DNA from: Gammaproteobacteria bacterium
Lineage (GTDB): Bacteria > Pseudomonadota > Gammaproteobacteria > Pseudomonadales > Azotimanducaceae_A
Reading direction: 5' to 3'
DNA length: 26,681 nt
Assembly (NCBI GenBank): GCA_012960755.1
Contig: DUAT01000077.1
Location: forward strand, 1-26,681
Below are positions 1 through 8,423 of this stretch, in pieces. The position numbers and the translations under genes are program-made. Under the pieces are notes generated by a model. That model was not told where the DNA came from. It searched no databases and was given only the letters and a program-made list of their open reading frames with translations. Positions within the stretch are counted from its first letter, which is position 1. Every line of letters begins with the position of its first letter.

Positions 1-1
1 G

Positions 2-59
2 GTCCCAATTAGGATACTTTTGAAATTCGGGGTAAATGCGGTTTAAAATTACTATCCTC
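2..59 (+). repeat. 58-bp direct repeat, copy 1
   Basis: First of three identical 58-bp units in the same orientation. It begins GTCCCAATTAGGATA and ends TACTATCCTC, and carries a subterminal inverted pair AGGATA/TATCCT. The copy lies at the left window edge, just upstream of the histidine kinase gene, so what is on its left side is not visible. The perfect identity of the copies amid decayed genes points to recent spread or to ends of an insertion element. The element family is not identified. Confidence 0.85.
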
Positions 60-138
60 GTAACTTCGCGGCTCACTGTCCAATTGGTGGAGTCCGCTTC
101 AGTTTCCGCGAGCCATTTGACCGATCGAAGGTCCAGAT

Positions 139-2334
139 ATGCGTGTATCGACAAAGGAAAAATCCAACCCGAAGTGGCACTTGATCTATTACCTATTGGC
201 GGCTTTCGACCTGGTGACGATCAGCGGAAGTCTTTTTCTCAACCACGAGATCATGGGGGTTTATAGCAATTCCGTCGATGTGAATAAGGAGTGGGCGGAA
301 ATACAAGGACGCTTCATCGATTTGGGCCAACTTGCCTCGGCAGTGAACGCACCGGGTAACGATGTCTTCGATAGCGGAGACGTCGATGCCGAATTGATCC
401 GGCGGAATCAGGCCCTGGAGCAGTTCGAAACACACATATCAGCTCTGCGTATGGAAGTTTTAGCGAAGGTGGACCAGACGGAAGCTGCGCCACTTCTCGA
501 CAGTGTCGAAGAGATTGAAACCGCAATGCGCGCGATGATTTCGGAAGCGGAGCTGATATTTTCCTACTTTCGCGAGAACAGGACCGAAGAGGCGGGCCAT
601 CGCATGGCGACGATGGATCGAAAGTACGCCAGGGTTACCCAGTCAGTCGCCAACGCCAGTAATTTCGTTCGCGGTCTGCAATCAAAATATTTTGACGAGC
701 AGATTGCGGTGGCCGTTTCATTGCGCAGGTTCGAGTATCTGATCGGCGGATTTATCGCCCTGATGGTCTGCGCGGTTGCCGTTTACGGACACTTTATCGG
801 AAGAAAGATGAAACAGGCGCAGGTTGAAGCCCTCAACACGCGCCTCGGGAGAATTGTCGAGGAATCGATCAACGAAATCTATGTTTTCGATACCGACACA
901 CTGCAATTCCTGCAGGTCAATCGCGGGGCACGGGAAAATCTTGGGTATTCGATGGACCAGTTGCATGCCCTTACGCCGCTCGATCTGGAGGCGGATGCTA
1001 CGCCCCAGACCTATGAGAATCGCCTCGAGCCGTTACGCGACGGCACGCGCGAGCAAATCGTCTACGAAACCGTTCACAAGCGCAACGATGGATCGACCTA
1101 CGACGTCGAGGTTCATTTGCAGCTCACTCGTGCCGAATCTCCGGCGGTTCTTGTTGCCATCATCCAGGACATCACGGAGACACGCGCACAGCAAGAGCAG
1201 CTAAGGCATGCTCACAAGATGGATGCGTTGGGTCAATTGACCGGCGGTGTGACACATGATTTTAACAACCTTTTGACGGTAATCACCGGGAGCCTTGAAT
1301 TGCTCGAGGCGCGGGTTCATGAGGACGATCAACGGCAGTTGATTAGAGAGGCAACGGAAGCCGCCGGGCTGGGCGCAAATTTGACCCGACGGTTGCTTGC
1401 GTTTGCGCGGAAACAGCCACTGGATCCCGAGATAATCGATCTGAATGAGCATCTAATGGGGATGAGCGACTGGTTGCACCGTACTCTGGGGGAAGATATT
1501 CAAATCAAAACGGTTTTGGCCTATGGCCTAGACAAGTCCCGAGTCGACCCCAGCCAAGTCGAAAACGCAGTGCTGAATCTGGCCATCAACGCCCGTGATG
1601 CCATGCCGAATGGTGGCCAATTGACTATTGAAACGGCCAACGTAGAACTCGATCGCGACTACACGGCCATCCAGACCGATGTTTCTCCAGGTAACTACGT
1701 CGTATTGTCGCTGTCGGATACCGGAATCGGCATACCACGGGAGATACAGGAGCGCGTATTCGAACCTTTCTTTACCACCAAAGACGCGGGGTCAGGTGCG
1801 GGCCTTGGGATGAGTATGGTTTACGGTTTCGCGAAGCAATCCGGCGGGCATGTCACGATCCACAGCGAGCCAGGCTTTGGCACAACCATAGATCTTTACC
1901 TCCCGTCCGCGAACCACATCGATGAGATAGTGAAGGTATCTGGTACTCCCGCCAAGATTCTCGTGGCGGGGGGCGAGACCGTGCTTATTGTGGAGGATAA
2001 TCACCGCTTGCGGAGGGTCACGAGAAGACGACTGGCCGACCTCGGCTATATCGTATTGGAAGCCGAAAGTGGCGAGGTCGCGTTAGAGATTCTTGAAGGG
2101 GATCAAAAAGTCGATTTGTTATTTAGCGACTTGTTGATGCCGGGTATTTCAGGCAGTGAGCTGGCGCGAGAGGCATTGCAACTTCGGCCAGAAATCAAGG
2201 TCTTGCTAACATCTGGATACCCGGGCGAGGTTGCAATTCAGAAAGGCTGGTTGGATGAAGGCGCCCAACTGCTGATGAAACCTTACTCCAAAGCCGAGCT
2301 TATAGAGAGCATTCTTGGCACCTTAGTCGCCTAA
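139..2334 (+). CDS. hybrid sensor histidine kinase (PAS-HisKA-HATPase-receiver)
   Basis: Membrane-bound hybrid sensor kinase of 731 aa. An N-terminal membrane segment lies at about residues 13-34, then a sensor region of about 160 residues presumably outside the membrane, and a second membrane segment at about 198-221. A PAS domain follows (about 230-345). The HisKA H-box HDFNN has the phospho-acceptor His373. The HATPase has an N-box (Asn480, Asn484), a G1 box DTGIGIP (527-533) and a GAGLGM box. The C-terminal receiver shows the acidic pair Glu619-Asp620, phospho-acceptor Asp664 and Lys714. No Hpt or output domain is present, so phosphate must pass to an unlinked partner. The ATG at 139 is the first start that gives the full first membrane segment. 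No response regulator lies next to it. The signal is unknown. The gene looks intact and is more GC-rich than genes to the right. Confidence 0.93.
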   Translation: MRVSTKEKSNPKWHLIYYLLAAFDLVTISGSLFLNHEIMGVYSNSVDVNKEWAEIQGRFIDLGQLASAVNAPGNDVFDSGDVDAELIRRNQALEQFETHISALRMEVLAKVDQTEAAPLLDSVEEIETAMRAMISEAELIFSYFRENRTEEAGHRMATMDRKYARVTQSVANASNFVRGLQSKYFDEQIAVAVSLRRFEYLIGGFIALMVCAVAVYGHFIGRKMKQAQVEALNTRLGRIVEESINEIYVFDTDTLQFLQVNRGARENLGYSMDQLHALTPLDLEADATPQTYENRLEPLRDGTREQIVYETVHKRNDGSTYDVEVHLQLTRAESPAVLVAIIQDITETRAQQEQLRHAHKMDALGQLTGGVTHDFNNLLTVITGSLELLEARVHEDDQRQLIREATEAAGLGANLTRRLLAFARKQPLDPEIIDLNEHLMGMSDWLHRTLGEDIQIKTVLAYGLDKSRVDPSQVENAVLNLAINARDAMPNGGQLTIETANVELDRDYTAIQTDVSPGNYVVLSLSDTGIGIPREIQERVFEPFFTTKDAGSGAGLGMSMVYGFAKQSGGHVTIHSEPGFGTTIDLYLPSANHIDEIVKVSGTPAKILVAGGETVLIVEDNHRLRRVTRRRLADLGYIVLEAESGEVALEILEGDQKVDLLFSDLLMPGISGSELAREALQLRPEIKVLLTSGYPGEVAIQKGWLDEGAQLLMKPYSKAELIESILGTLVA

Positions 2335-2831
2335 CCTGTCTGCGCAGCTAGCCGCCCAGATCGATTTTTTCCTGCGAGCCTCGGGATCGGCAGTTACCAT
2401 AATCAACGTTAGAATGTCTCTTGTGGGGCAGCGGGCTAAAACCGCGCGCGCGATAGTTTGATGCGGCGGGTGGGGCGGTCTGCGCGGTAACGGGTTGGGC
2501 TGCGCAAAATACCATGCATCATTCCCCATAACGGGATCGTTGACCGCGATTTAGGGACATCGTGGGCGCGGCTATGGCGAGATCGCGAGCACGGCGTTGA
2601 GTCGCTCGATGGGCACGAAACGGACGAGGCCGGCAAGTGGACTGTCGCCATCGAGAAAGACCGTTTCCTCAGGTCTTGGCGCCGAGCCCCTCGAGCCGCT
2701 TGACGGTCCACGGGTGACCACTGTTATTACCGGAGTAAAAGCGCGGTTATTTGCCGCGATTCGGTTTTGAGTCAAGGTCGGCATGGCAACCTCCCCCTGG
2801 CCCATAGTCTTACGCCTGTCACGGGGGTGCT
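2335..2831. other. GC-rich intergenic stretch with one weak minus-strand ORF
   Basis: No convincing gene was seen in these 497 bp. On the minus strand a 70-codon ORF runs from an ATG at 2784 to 2572, preceded by a very strong Shine-Dalgarno sequence (GGGGAGG, 5 bases before the ATG). Its product matches nothing I recognise and is rich in Arg, Pro and Ser. The stretch is clearly GC-richer than the window from 3.5 kb on and adjoins istB remnants, so it may be leftover insertion-element or island DNA. Confidence 0.4.
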
Positions 2832-3041
2832 CTAGAATGTAATGTCGTCGTCGAACTCGAACTTGGTCTGGGCCTCCTGCCACGCTTTTTCCGCCGATGC
2901 TTCGCGCAGCATGTCAACGACCGCGTCACCATAATTCTCCCAGAGTTGCTCGCGCAGCACCTCCAGGAACTCAATGATGACATGGGCCTCCTCAGCACTC
3001 CAGTGGGTATGGAGTCGGGTGATTTTCATGCTCATGGTCAT
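2832..3041 (-). CDS. small hypothetical protein coupled to the istB remnant
   Basis: A 69-aa acidic protein of unknown function. Its ATG at 3041 overlaps the stop of the istB remnant as ATGA, the usual sign of translational coupling, so it was probably a third gene of the insertion element. The sequence looks like a real soluble, mainly helical protein: a start MKITRLHTHW and a central stretch with Glu-Phe-Leu and Leu-Arg helices. It has no signal peptide or membrane segment. I do not recognise a named domain. With istB broken upstream it may no longer be translated well. Confidence 0.5.
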   Translation of the reverse strand: MTMSMKITRLHTHWSAEEAHVIIEFLEVLREQLWENYGDAVVDMLREASAEKAWQEAQTKFEFDDDITF

Positions 3042-3217
3042 ACTTCCTCAGGGGTTTGTGGATCAGCCGTTTTCGAAGACGCCTTTTGTTTTGACTTCGT
3101 GGTCCGCTTCTTTTTCCTGCCGGCCCGCTCCCTGGCCTCCTTGATCCGGTAGGACTCACCCTCAATCACGATGATCTCGGAATGATGGATCAGTCAGTCA
3201 ACAATGGAGATGACTCC
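3038..3217 (-). pseudogene. istB: IS21-type IstB C-terminal remnant
   Basis: C-terminal tail of an IstB-like helper ATPase of IS21-family transposition. The reading frame gives the typical IstB ending, with IVD followed by LIHHSEIIVIEGESYRIKEA and then a basic tail. The codon after IVD, normally Arg in DRL, is a TGA at 3194-3196, so the frame is broken there (CGA to TGA fits). Further upstream a second frame carries WDLGDPL, a likely part of the same protein, which implies a frameshift near 3220-3230. The Walker motifs and the whole istA gene are missing. It is followed by the coupled small ORF ending at 2832. Confidence 0.65.
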
Positions 3218-3444
3218 TCGATCACATAAGGGGGTCGCCCAGGTCCCAACCGCCTCCGATTAAAAGTGAAACAGCTATCCAATCCTAAAACCTGCTTTGA
3301 TAAACAAGCCAAATCACCCCTGTCCGACCTTTAAATCTCCTAAGTGATCACCCCGGCCATCTGTAAGACAGTAGATCAATAGCTATTCAGACATTGACCA
3401 TCCTCTACCGAAATACTGTCATTCAAACTTTTATATGCAAAAAA

Positions 3445-3502
3445 GTCCCAATTAGGATACTTTTGAAATTCGGGGTAAATGCGGTTTAAAATTACTATCC
3501 TC
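3445..3502 (+). repeat. 58-bp direct repeat, copy 2
   Basis: Identical over 58 bp to the copies at 2 and 8301. Left of it lie about 200 bp without a gene (3218-3444) and then the istB remnant. Right of it the frame of a class III aminotransferase begins within 3 bases, so this copy marks the point where that gene lost its 5' part. Confidence 0.85.
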
Positions 3503-4011
3503 TACCCGACATTATCGCGATTGCTAAACAAGTAACTAACGGTGCAATGCCTCTGGGAGCGCCCGTATTTAAACAGGGTATTTACGATGCTTTGATGGAT
3601 ACGGATGCGCCGGAATACATGCTGGAATTACCACATGGTTACACCTATTCCGCGCATCCGATCGCCTGTGCTGCAGGTCTTGCGACGCTGGAAGTATTGG
3701 AGCAGCAACAATTAATTCCACGAGTTGCCAAGACTGCGGTCTATTTTGAAAAAGCCATTCACGAGCTGAAGGGCTCGCCTAACGTAGCGGATATTCGCAA
3801 CTACGGCCTCGCTTCTGGGCTTACGCTTACGCCTTATCCAAATGAACCCGCCAGAAGACCTTATGAAGTTGCTATGAAGATGTGGGAGAAGGGTTTTTAT
3901 GTGCGCTACGGTGGTGACACAATACAGCTGGGACTACCCTTTATTGTCGAACAAACTGAAATTGACAGCCTGACGACAGCATTAGCGGAAAGTCTGGATG
4001 AATGTGCCTAA
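3490..4011 (+). pseudogene. class III aminotransferase, 5'-truncated
   Basis: C-terminal part of a PLP-dependent omega-aminotransferase of the beta-alanine/pyruvate transaminase type. Homology starts right after the 58-bp repeat with PDIIAIAKQVTNGAMPLGA, which holds the PLP-binding lysine (AAA at 3526). The rest runs through the family's C-terminal domain (HGYTYSAHPIACAAG and a final small domain) to a normal stop. Roughly the first 60 percent of a usual 440-residue enzyme is missing. An ATG at 3547 would give 154 aa without the PLP lysine, so the remnant cannot be an active aminotransferase. It is 18 bases upstream of a Rieske oxygenase gene and was probably its operon partner. Confidence 0.85.
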
Positions 4012-4029
4012 TTTAGATAACGTTTGTGT

Positions 4030-5199
4030 ATGGACAAAAGTGACGTCAAGCGAGATGAAGTAAAGGACTTTAATAATCTGACGAGTGTCGTCGAGTCATT
4101 GCCTGCGAGTCAGTATTACGATCCAGATCACTTTGAAACAGAACTGAATTCCATCTGGTATCGCAACTGGATCTATGCAGGCCGCAGCGCTGAGATTGCC
4201 GAGGCAGGCGATTTTAAATCCATCCGTATTGGTAGCCAGAATATTCTCCTGGTGCGGGATAATAATGGTATCAATGGTTTTTACAACACCTGCCGCCATC
4301 GTGGCTCAATCTTGTGTACCGAGGATAAGGGCAACCTCAAGACCCAGCACATTTCTTGCCCCTATCATCGCTGGACCTACAATCTCGAAGGCGCGCTTGT
4401 CCGTACACCCTTGTTAGATGAGACGCCTGACTTTGATCGATCCAAATATTCCCTGCACAAGGTAGCGGTTCATGAATGGTGCGGCTGCCTTTTCGTCAAC
4501 CTGCTGGCTGATGAGGCATCGCCGATCTATCCGACCATGGATCCCAGCTATGAGCACTTGGATCATTGGCAGATACAGGATCTAAAACTGGCCCATACCT
4601 ACACCAACCGTCTGCACTGCAATTGGAAATTATTCTGGGAGAACTTCGTTGAGTGTTATCACTGCCCCGGAATTCATCCGGAACTTTGTGACATGGTACC
4701 TATATACAAGCGTACATTTGTGAGCCATCGTGACGCATCAGATTGGCAGGAACATCGGGATGAAAAGGATCCAAAATATCGAGGCGGTTTACGAACCGAT
4801 GCAAAGTCCTGGACCATGGATGGCGAGGTACAGGGAGAAGTACTGACAGGTCTTACTGAAGAAGAAATCAGTGAAGGTTACGTCTACATCCAGAACCTGC
4901 CATCAGTATTTGTTGTCGGCCACCCCGAATATGTGAGGATTGTTTCGATACTACCGGATGGCCCGGAACACACCTTGTTGAAATCCGAATGGCTATTGTC
5001 TGATGCTTCTCTGTCAAAGCCTGGCTTTGATCTATCGAAGATCGTCGACTTTGGCATGCTGGTGCTGGACCAAGATGCCAGCGTGTGCGAAATCAACCAG
5101 CAGGGTATTAGATCCATTGCTTTTGAAAACGGTGTGCTAATGCCCCAGGAATATGAAATTGCTAGATTCCATGACTGGGTAAAAGGCCACTGGCAGTAA
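4030..5199 (+). CDS. Rieske non-heme iron oxygenase, alpha subunit (GbcA/CntA-like)
   Basis: Terminal oxygenase of 389 aa. The Rieske [2Fe-2S] ligands are Cys88, His90, Cys110 and His113, with 19 residues between the pairs and CPYHRW where most relatives have CPYHGW. The catalytic domain has the mononuclear iron motif ECYHCPGIH (His211, His216), with Asp349 as the likely third ligand. The organisation resembles enzymes that hydroxylate or demethylate glycine betaine, carnitine or stachydrine more than aromatic dioxygenases with beta subunits, and no beta subunit is present. The start is taken as the ATG at 4030; a TTG at 4024 is in frame. No ferredoxin or reductase gene lies nearby. Substrate unknown. 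Confidence 0.9.
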   Translation: MDKSDVKRDEVKDFNNLTSVVESLPASQYYDPDHFETELNSIWYRNWIYAGRSAEIAEAGDFKSIRIGSQNILLVRDNNGINGFYNTCRHRGSILCTEDKGNLKTQHISCPYHRWTYNLEGALVRTPLLDETPDFDRSKYSLHKVAVHEWCGCLFVNLLADEASPIYPTMDPSYEHLDHWQIQDLKLAHTYTNRLHCNWKLFWENFVECYHCPGIHPELCDMVPIYKRTFVSHRDASDWQEHRDEKDPKYRGGLRTDAKSWTMDGEVQGEVLTGLTEEEISEGYVYIQNLPSVFVVGHPEYVRIVSILPDGPEHTLLKSEWLLSDASLSKPGFDLSKIVDFGMLVLDQDASVCEINQQGIRSIAFENGVLMPQEYEIARFHDWVKGHWQ

Positions 5200-5223
5200 C
5201 CAATCCCAGACTGGAGATCGAGT

Positions 5224-5628
5224 GTGATAACCGGTAGGTGTGAATGCGGGAAAGTACAATACCAAACAGTTGGTGAGCTGGTCGATTTCTGTCACTGTCA
5301 TTGCTCGATTTGTCGTCGACTTCACGGTGCCGCATTTGTTTCCTGGGGAGGTGTGAAACGTGATCAGTTCTCGTATCTCAGCGGCGAAAGCGAACTAAAG
5401 TCTTATGCCTTTTCGGAAAACGCAGACAGTCTCTTTTGCAGTCATTGCGGTTCAACCCTATTAGTCGATTACAAGCCCGATGCGGATATGTTGTATTTAG
5501 TCATGGGCGCGGTGAATGAAGATGTGGAGTGCCCAAAAGGTTTTCATCAGTTTGTGGGCTCAAAAGCCTCATGGGTAGAGGTAAATGATGAGCTGCCTCA
5601 ATTTGACGAATGGCCAGATAATGAATAG
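5224..5628 (+). CDS. CENP-V/GFA domain zinc protein
   Basis: A 134-aa single-domain protein of the GFA family. Zinc-binding cysteines are visible at Cys6 and Cys8, in CHCHCSIC (residues 23-30) and in CSHC (72-75). It starts with GTG at 5224, supported by GGAG seven bases upstream. The family name comes from a glutathione-dependent formaldehyde-activating role that is disputed, so the reaction here is not known. It lies between two Rieske oxygenase genes, 24 bases after the first. If these oxygenases remove N- or O-methyl groups, formaldehyde would be released and a GFA protein would make sense. That link is inference. Confidence 0.88.
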   Translation: MITGRCECGKVQYQTVGELVDFCHCHCSICRRLHGAAFVSWGGVKRDQFSYLSGESELKSYAFSENADSLFCSHCGSTLLVDYKPDADMLYLVMGAVNEDVECPKGFHQFVGSKASWVEVNDELPQFDEWPDNE

Positions 5629-5696
5629 TTGATGAGACCTTGAATGGTTAAACTAGTGTATTCGAAAGAACTTTTTTAGGCAGAGATGGTGTCTCG

Positions 5697-6971
5697 ATGA
5701 AATTTATTGCAACCGATGTTGAAGACAATCCAGCGCGAGTTGACGCGAATGTTCTGGAACAAAAACAGAAGCCCGGTTTTTCGATGGGAAACTATTTTTA
5801 TCGCTCTCACGTGGTCTATGAACGTGAGTTGGACCGATTGTTTTACAAGAGTTGGCTGTATGCAGGGCATGTGAGCCAGATTCCGAATCCGGGTGACTTT
5901 TTCCTCTATGAGATCGGCGAGGATTCCATCATTCTCAGTCGCGACAACGATGGTAATGTCCATGCCTCGATGAATATCTGCCGCCATAGAGGTGCCCGAG
6001 TTTGTGAGGAGCAAACGGGTAATAAGAAAACTTTCGTCTGTCCGTATCATGGCTGGGTTTACAATCTCGATGGCACCTTGCGAGCCGCCAGGCATATGGA
6101 AATGCAGGAGAGCTTCTCTCAGGATCAATATGGCTTGAAATCAGTTCGAATGGTGGAGTATGAAGGCTGCCTGTTTATCAACTGCGATTCGGAGGCCGCC
6201 GACTTTGTACCCTCCCTCGATAGGATTGCTCCAGCTTTGAAACCCTATGACCTTTCGAATGCAAAGGTTGCCCATAGTCAGGTTTACAAGGTCGACGCCA
6301 ATTGGAAGCTGGCGCTGGAAAATTATCTTGAATGCTATCATTGTGCCACTTCGCATCGGGCCTACGCGAAGTTGCATACCCTGCAGGCTCGTGATGAACA
6401 TGTCGAAAAGATCAATCAGGCGATGTGGGACCGCTCAGAGGAGCAGACCGGTGTCGCCAATATTTCTCACGATCATTACTCCGCATATTCCAGCGAAGTA
6501 GATGGTTTTGGTACGAGCGTGTATACCAGTCGTTATGCACTTTATGATGGCTTTAAGACAGGCAGTGAAGGTGGTGTGCCTGTTGCGCCGCTAATGGGAG
6601 AATTTAAGGGATTCGATGGTGGCTGTGGTGATTTTCAGATTGGGATTACAACCTTCATGCTGAATTACCCGGATCATTGCGTGCTGTATCGATTTACACC
6701 CCGGGGCATGACACAAACTGATATGGAAATCGTCTGGTTCGTACGACGAGACGCTGAGGAAGGTGTCGATTATGACAAGGATAAGGTGATCTGGTTATGG
6801 CACAACACCACACTGGAAGACGAGTACATTATTTTAAGAAACAGCGAGGGGGTTAACTCTCGTTTCTTTGAGCCAGGTCCTTACCATCCTGAGTTTGAAA
6901 GCTGTTGTCTTGATTTTGTCGACTGGTACCTCTCGTCTATGGGAAGTGTGGATAGCCAATCGTGTGAATAA
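5697..6971 (+). CDS. Rieske non-heme iron oxygenase, alpha subunit (second copy)
   Basis: Terminal oxygenase of 424 aa, related to but clearly diverged from the protein at 4030. Rieske ligands are Cys95, His97, Cys115 and His118, with the normal 17-residue spacing and CPYHGW. The mononuclear iron motif is ECYHCATSH (His215, His220), with Asp375 as the probable third ligand. The C-terminal part (RFTPRG, WFVRRDA) is typical of the large-subunit-only group that includes GbcA-type demethylases. The start is the ATG at 5697, 68 bases after the GFA gene. It ends 12 bases from the end of the convergent dehydrogenase gene. No electron-transfer partner is visible. Substrate unknown, probably a small methylated or quaternary amine if the family guess is right. 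Confidence 0.9.
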   Translation: MKFIATDVEDNPARVDANVLEQKQKPGFSMGNYFYRSHVVYERELDRLFYKSWLYAGHVSQIPNPGDFFLYEIGEDSIILSRDNDGNVHASMNICRHRGARVCEEQTGNKKTFVCPYHGWVYNLDGTLRAARHMEMQESFSQDQYGLKSVRMVEYEGCLFINCDSEAADFVPSLDRIAPALKPYDLSNAKVAHSQVYKVDANWKLALENYLECYHCATSHRAYAKLHTLQARDEHVEKINQAMWDRSEEQTGVANISHDHYSAYSSEVDGFGTSVYTSRYALYDGFKTGSEGGVPVAPLMGEFKGFDGGCGDFQIGITTFMLNYPDHCVLYRFTPRGMTQTDMEIVWFVRRDAEEGVDYDKDKVIWLWHNTTLEDEYIILRNSEGVNSRFFEPGPYHPEFESCCLDFVDWYLSSMGSVDSQSCE

Positions 6972-6983
6972 TGGATTGTCTGA

Positions 6984-8039
6984 TTAGGGGGTAAGAACCA
7001 CCTTTAAGACATCTTCTTCATGGGCGTCGAATACTTCATAGCCTCGGACGCCTTCACTTAAATCCAGTCGATGGGTGATGATTTGTGTGGGGTCAATCCG
7101 TCCCTGTTCAATCATAGGTAGCAATTTAGGGATGTAGTACTGGGGATTCACAATCCCCGATCGCATGGTGAGGTTCTTGCCCATCATGGTCTGCATAAAG
7201 TTAATATTAACGTCCGCGCCCACCACAACACCTATAATGGCGACTCGTCCCCCTGGTCGAACGACAGCAAGTGCCTGTTGTACCGTCGTCGGAATGCCAA
7301 CCGCCTCGATTGAACAATCTGCTCCTCGACCATTGGTCAATTCCTTCGCGACTTCATTGAGATCTTCCTTGGCCGGGTTGAGTGGTCTGCAGCCTCGCTG
7401 TTTGGCTTTCTCCAGTCGACCATCGTCAAGATCAACTGCAATCACGACGGCGGCACCACGAATCAATGCGGAAATCTGAGCGAACACCCCAACGGGGCCA
7501 CATCCGATAACAACCACTGTATCTCCAGGCGAAACTTCCGCCATATCCGCACCCATATAACCTGTCGGAAGAATGTCCGTTAAAAACAATACTTGTTCAT
7601 CGTCGAGGGATTCAGGAATGGCGAACATATTCGTGTCGGCGAATGGCACGCGAACCGCCTCTGCCTGGCCACCCGGATTTAATGGTGAACCAAATACATT
7701 GGTGACCGGCCCCATTGCTGTGTTGATCTCGCAACCCGAATAGATATTGGCGTCACAAAATGCGCAACCACTGCAACCGATGGTGCAGGATACGAGCACC
7801 CGATCCCCTTTATTAAATCGTTTGACATCGCTACCCACATCTTCAATCGTGCCCAGGAATTCGTGGCCAAGGGTGAACTCTGCCCCTCCCATTCCCGTAC
7901 CATGATAAATATGAAGGTCCGATCCGCAGATGGCTGTTTTTTCAATCTTGACCACTGCATCCGTTGGGCTGTTGATGGCAGCATCCGGCACGTCCTGATA
8001 GCTGAGTGACTTGTGTCCCTGATAAACAATGGCTTTCAT
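6984..8039 (-). CDS. zinc-dependent MDR alcohol/formaldehyde dehydrogenase
   Basis: NAD(P)-dependent medium-chain dehydrogenase of 351 aa, a normal length. Catalytic zinc ligands are Cys38 in CGSD and His59-Glu60 in GHEFLG. The structural zinc lobe is complete (Cys89, Cys92, Cys95, Cys103). The Rossmann glycine motif is VIGCGPVG, followed by an acidic residue (VDLDD) that favours NAD over NADP. Many relatives oxidise short alcohols or formaldehyde without glutathione. The gene is convergent with the second Rieske gene and faces away from a P450 remnant. Its role in clearing an alcohol or aldehyde from the neighbouring oxygenases is inferred from position only. Confidence 0.88.
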   Translation of the reverse strand: MKAIVYQGHKSLSYQDVPDAAINSPTDAVVKIEKTAICGSDLHIYHGTGMGGAEFTLGHEFLGTIEDVGSDVKRFNKGDRVLVSCTIGCSGCAFCDANIYSGCEINTAMGPVTNVFGSPLNPGGQAEAVRVPFADTNMFAIPESLDDEQVLFLTDILPTGYMGADMAEVSPGDTVVVIGCGPVGVFAQISALIRGAAVVIAVDLDDGRLEKAKQRGCRPLNPAKEDLNEVAKELTNGRGADCSIEAVGIPTTVQQALAVVRPGGRVAIIGVVVGADVNINFMQTMMGKNLTMRSGIVNPQYYIPKLLPMIEQGRIDPTQIITHRLDLSEGVRGYEVFDAHEEDVLKVVLTP

Positions 8040-8101
8040 GCGTTCTGCTCAAGTTGTGTGTCTTGTGCACTGTTCAGGAAAGTGCTTCTGAAGTCAAATT
8101 G

Positions 8102-8120
8102 ATCACTGGCCTAAAGTGAT
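8102..8120. promoter_or_regulatory. candidate operator ATCACT-N7-AGTGAT
   Basis: A perfect 6-bp inverted repeat with a 7-bp spacer in the 149-bp space between the divergent dehydrogenase gene and the truncated P450. The size and position suit a dimeric repressor or activator. No regulator is encoded beside it, so the assignment is tentative. Confidence 0.3.
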
Positions 8121-8188
8121 GTAGTCAAGCCACATGATCTCATTTAGTATGTTTGAGAAGTTTTAGAAAGTAACAAACGGGTAGATAA

Positions 8189-8311
8189 ATGTCAGAGTCA
8201 GATCAAGACGAACAGATGGCCATCACGAATAAGGAGGCCCAGGAAAAATGGGCCATTGATGTCAATGTTGATCCTTATAGTATTCCTTTAGACAGACAAA
8301 GTCCCAATTAG
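8189..8311 (+). pseudogene. P450 N-terminal remnant cut by the 58-bp repeat
   Basis: The ATG at 8189 opens a 40-codon frame ending in a TAG at 8309-8311, inside repeat copy 3. The last native residues, SIPLDRQ, match the same point in the two full P450s of this window (SIPLEEID near residue 25; SIPLDEID near residue 15). The acidic, polar N-terminal lead is also similar in kind. I therefore read it as the start of a third P450 paralogue, broken after about 37 codons. The remaining 380 or so residues are not found on the other side of the repeat. Confidence 0.5.
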
Positions 8312-8358
8312 GATACTTTTGAAATTCGGGGTAAATGCGGTTTAAAATTACTATCCTC
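8301..8358 (+). repeat. 58-bp direct repeat, copy 3
   Basis: Identical to copies 1 and 2 and in the same orientation. It interrupts the P450 remnant on its left. The sequence on its right does not continue that gene, so a deletion or rearrangement, not a simple insertion, happened here. Confidence 0.85.
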
Positions 8359-8423
8359 TGAAACGTCAGCCAAGACAGTGTACTCGCAACGTTCGTTGTT
8401 CTGGGTGGAAAACTGGTTAGTAT

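Noticed and set aside
36..266. Plus-strand ORF of 76 aa starting in repeat copy 1
   Set aside because: It overlaps the histidine kinase start in another frame and has no recognisable domain.
3243..3290. GTCCCAA near 3243 as a diverged fourth copy of the 58-bp repeat
   Set aside because: Only seven leading bases and a distant CTATCC agree. On the minus strand this stretch reads as part of the istB remnant (WDLGDPL).
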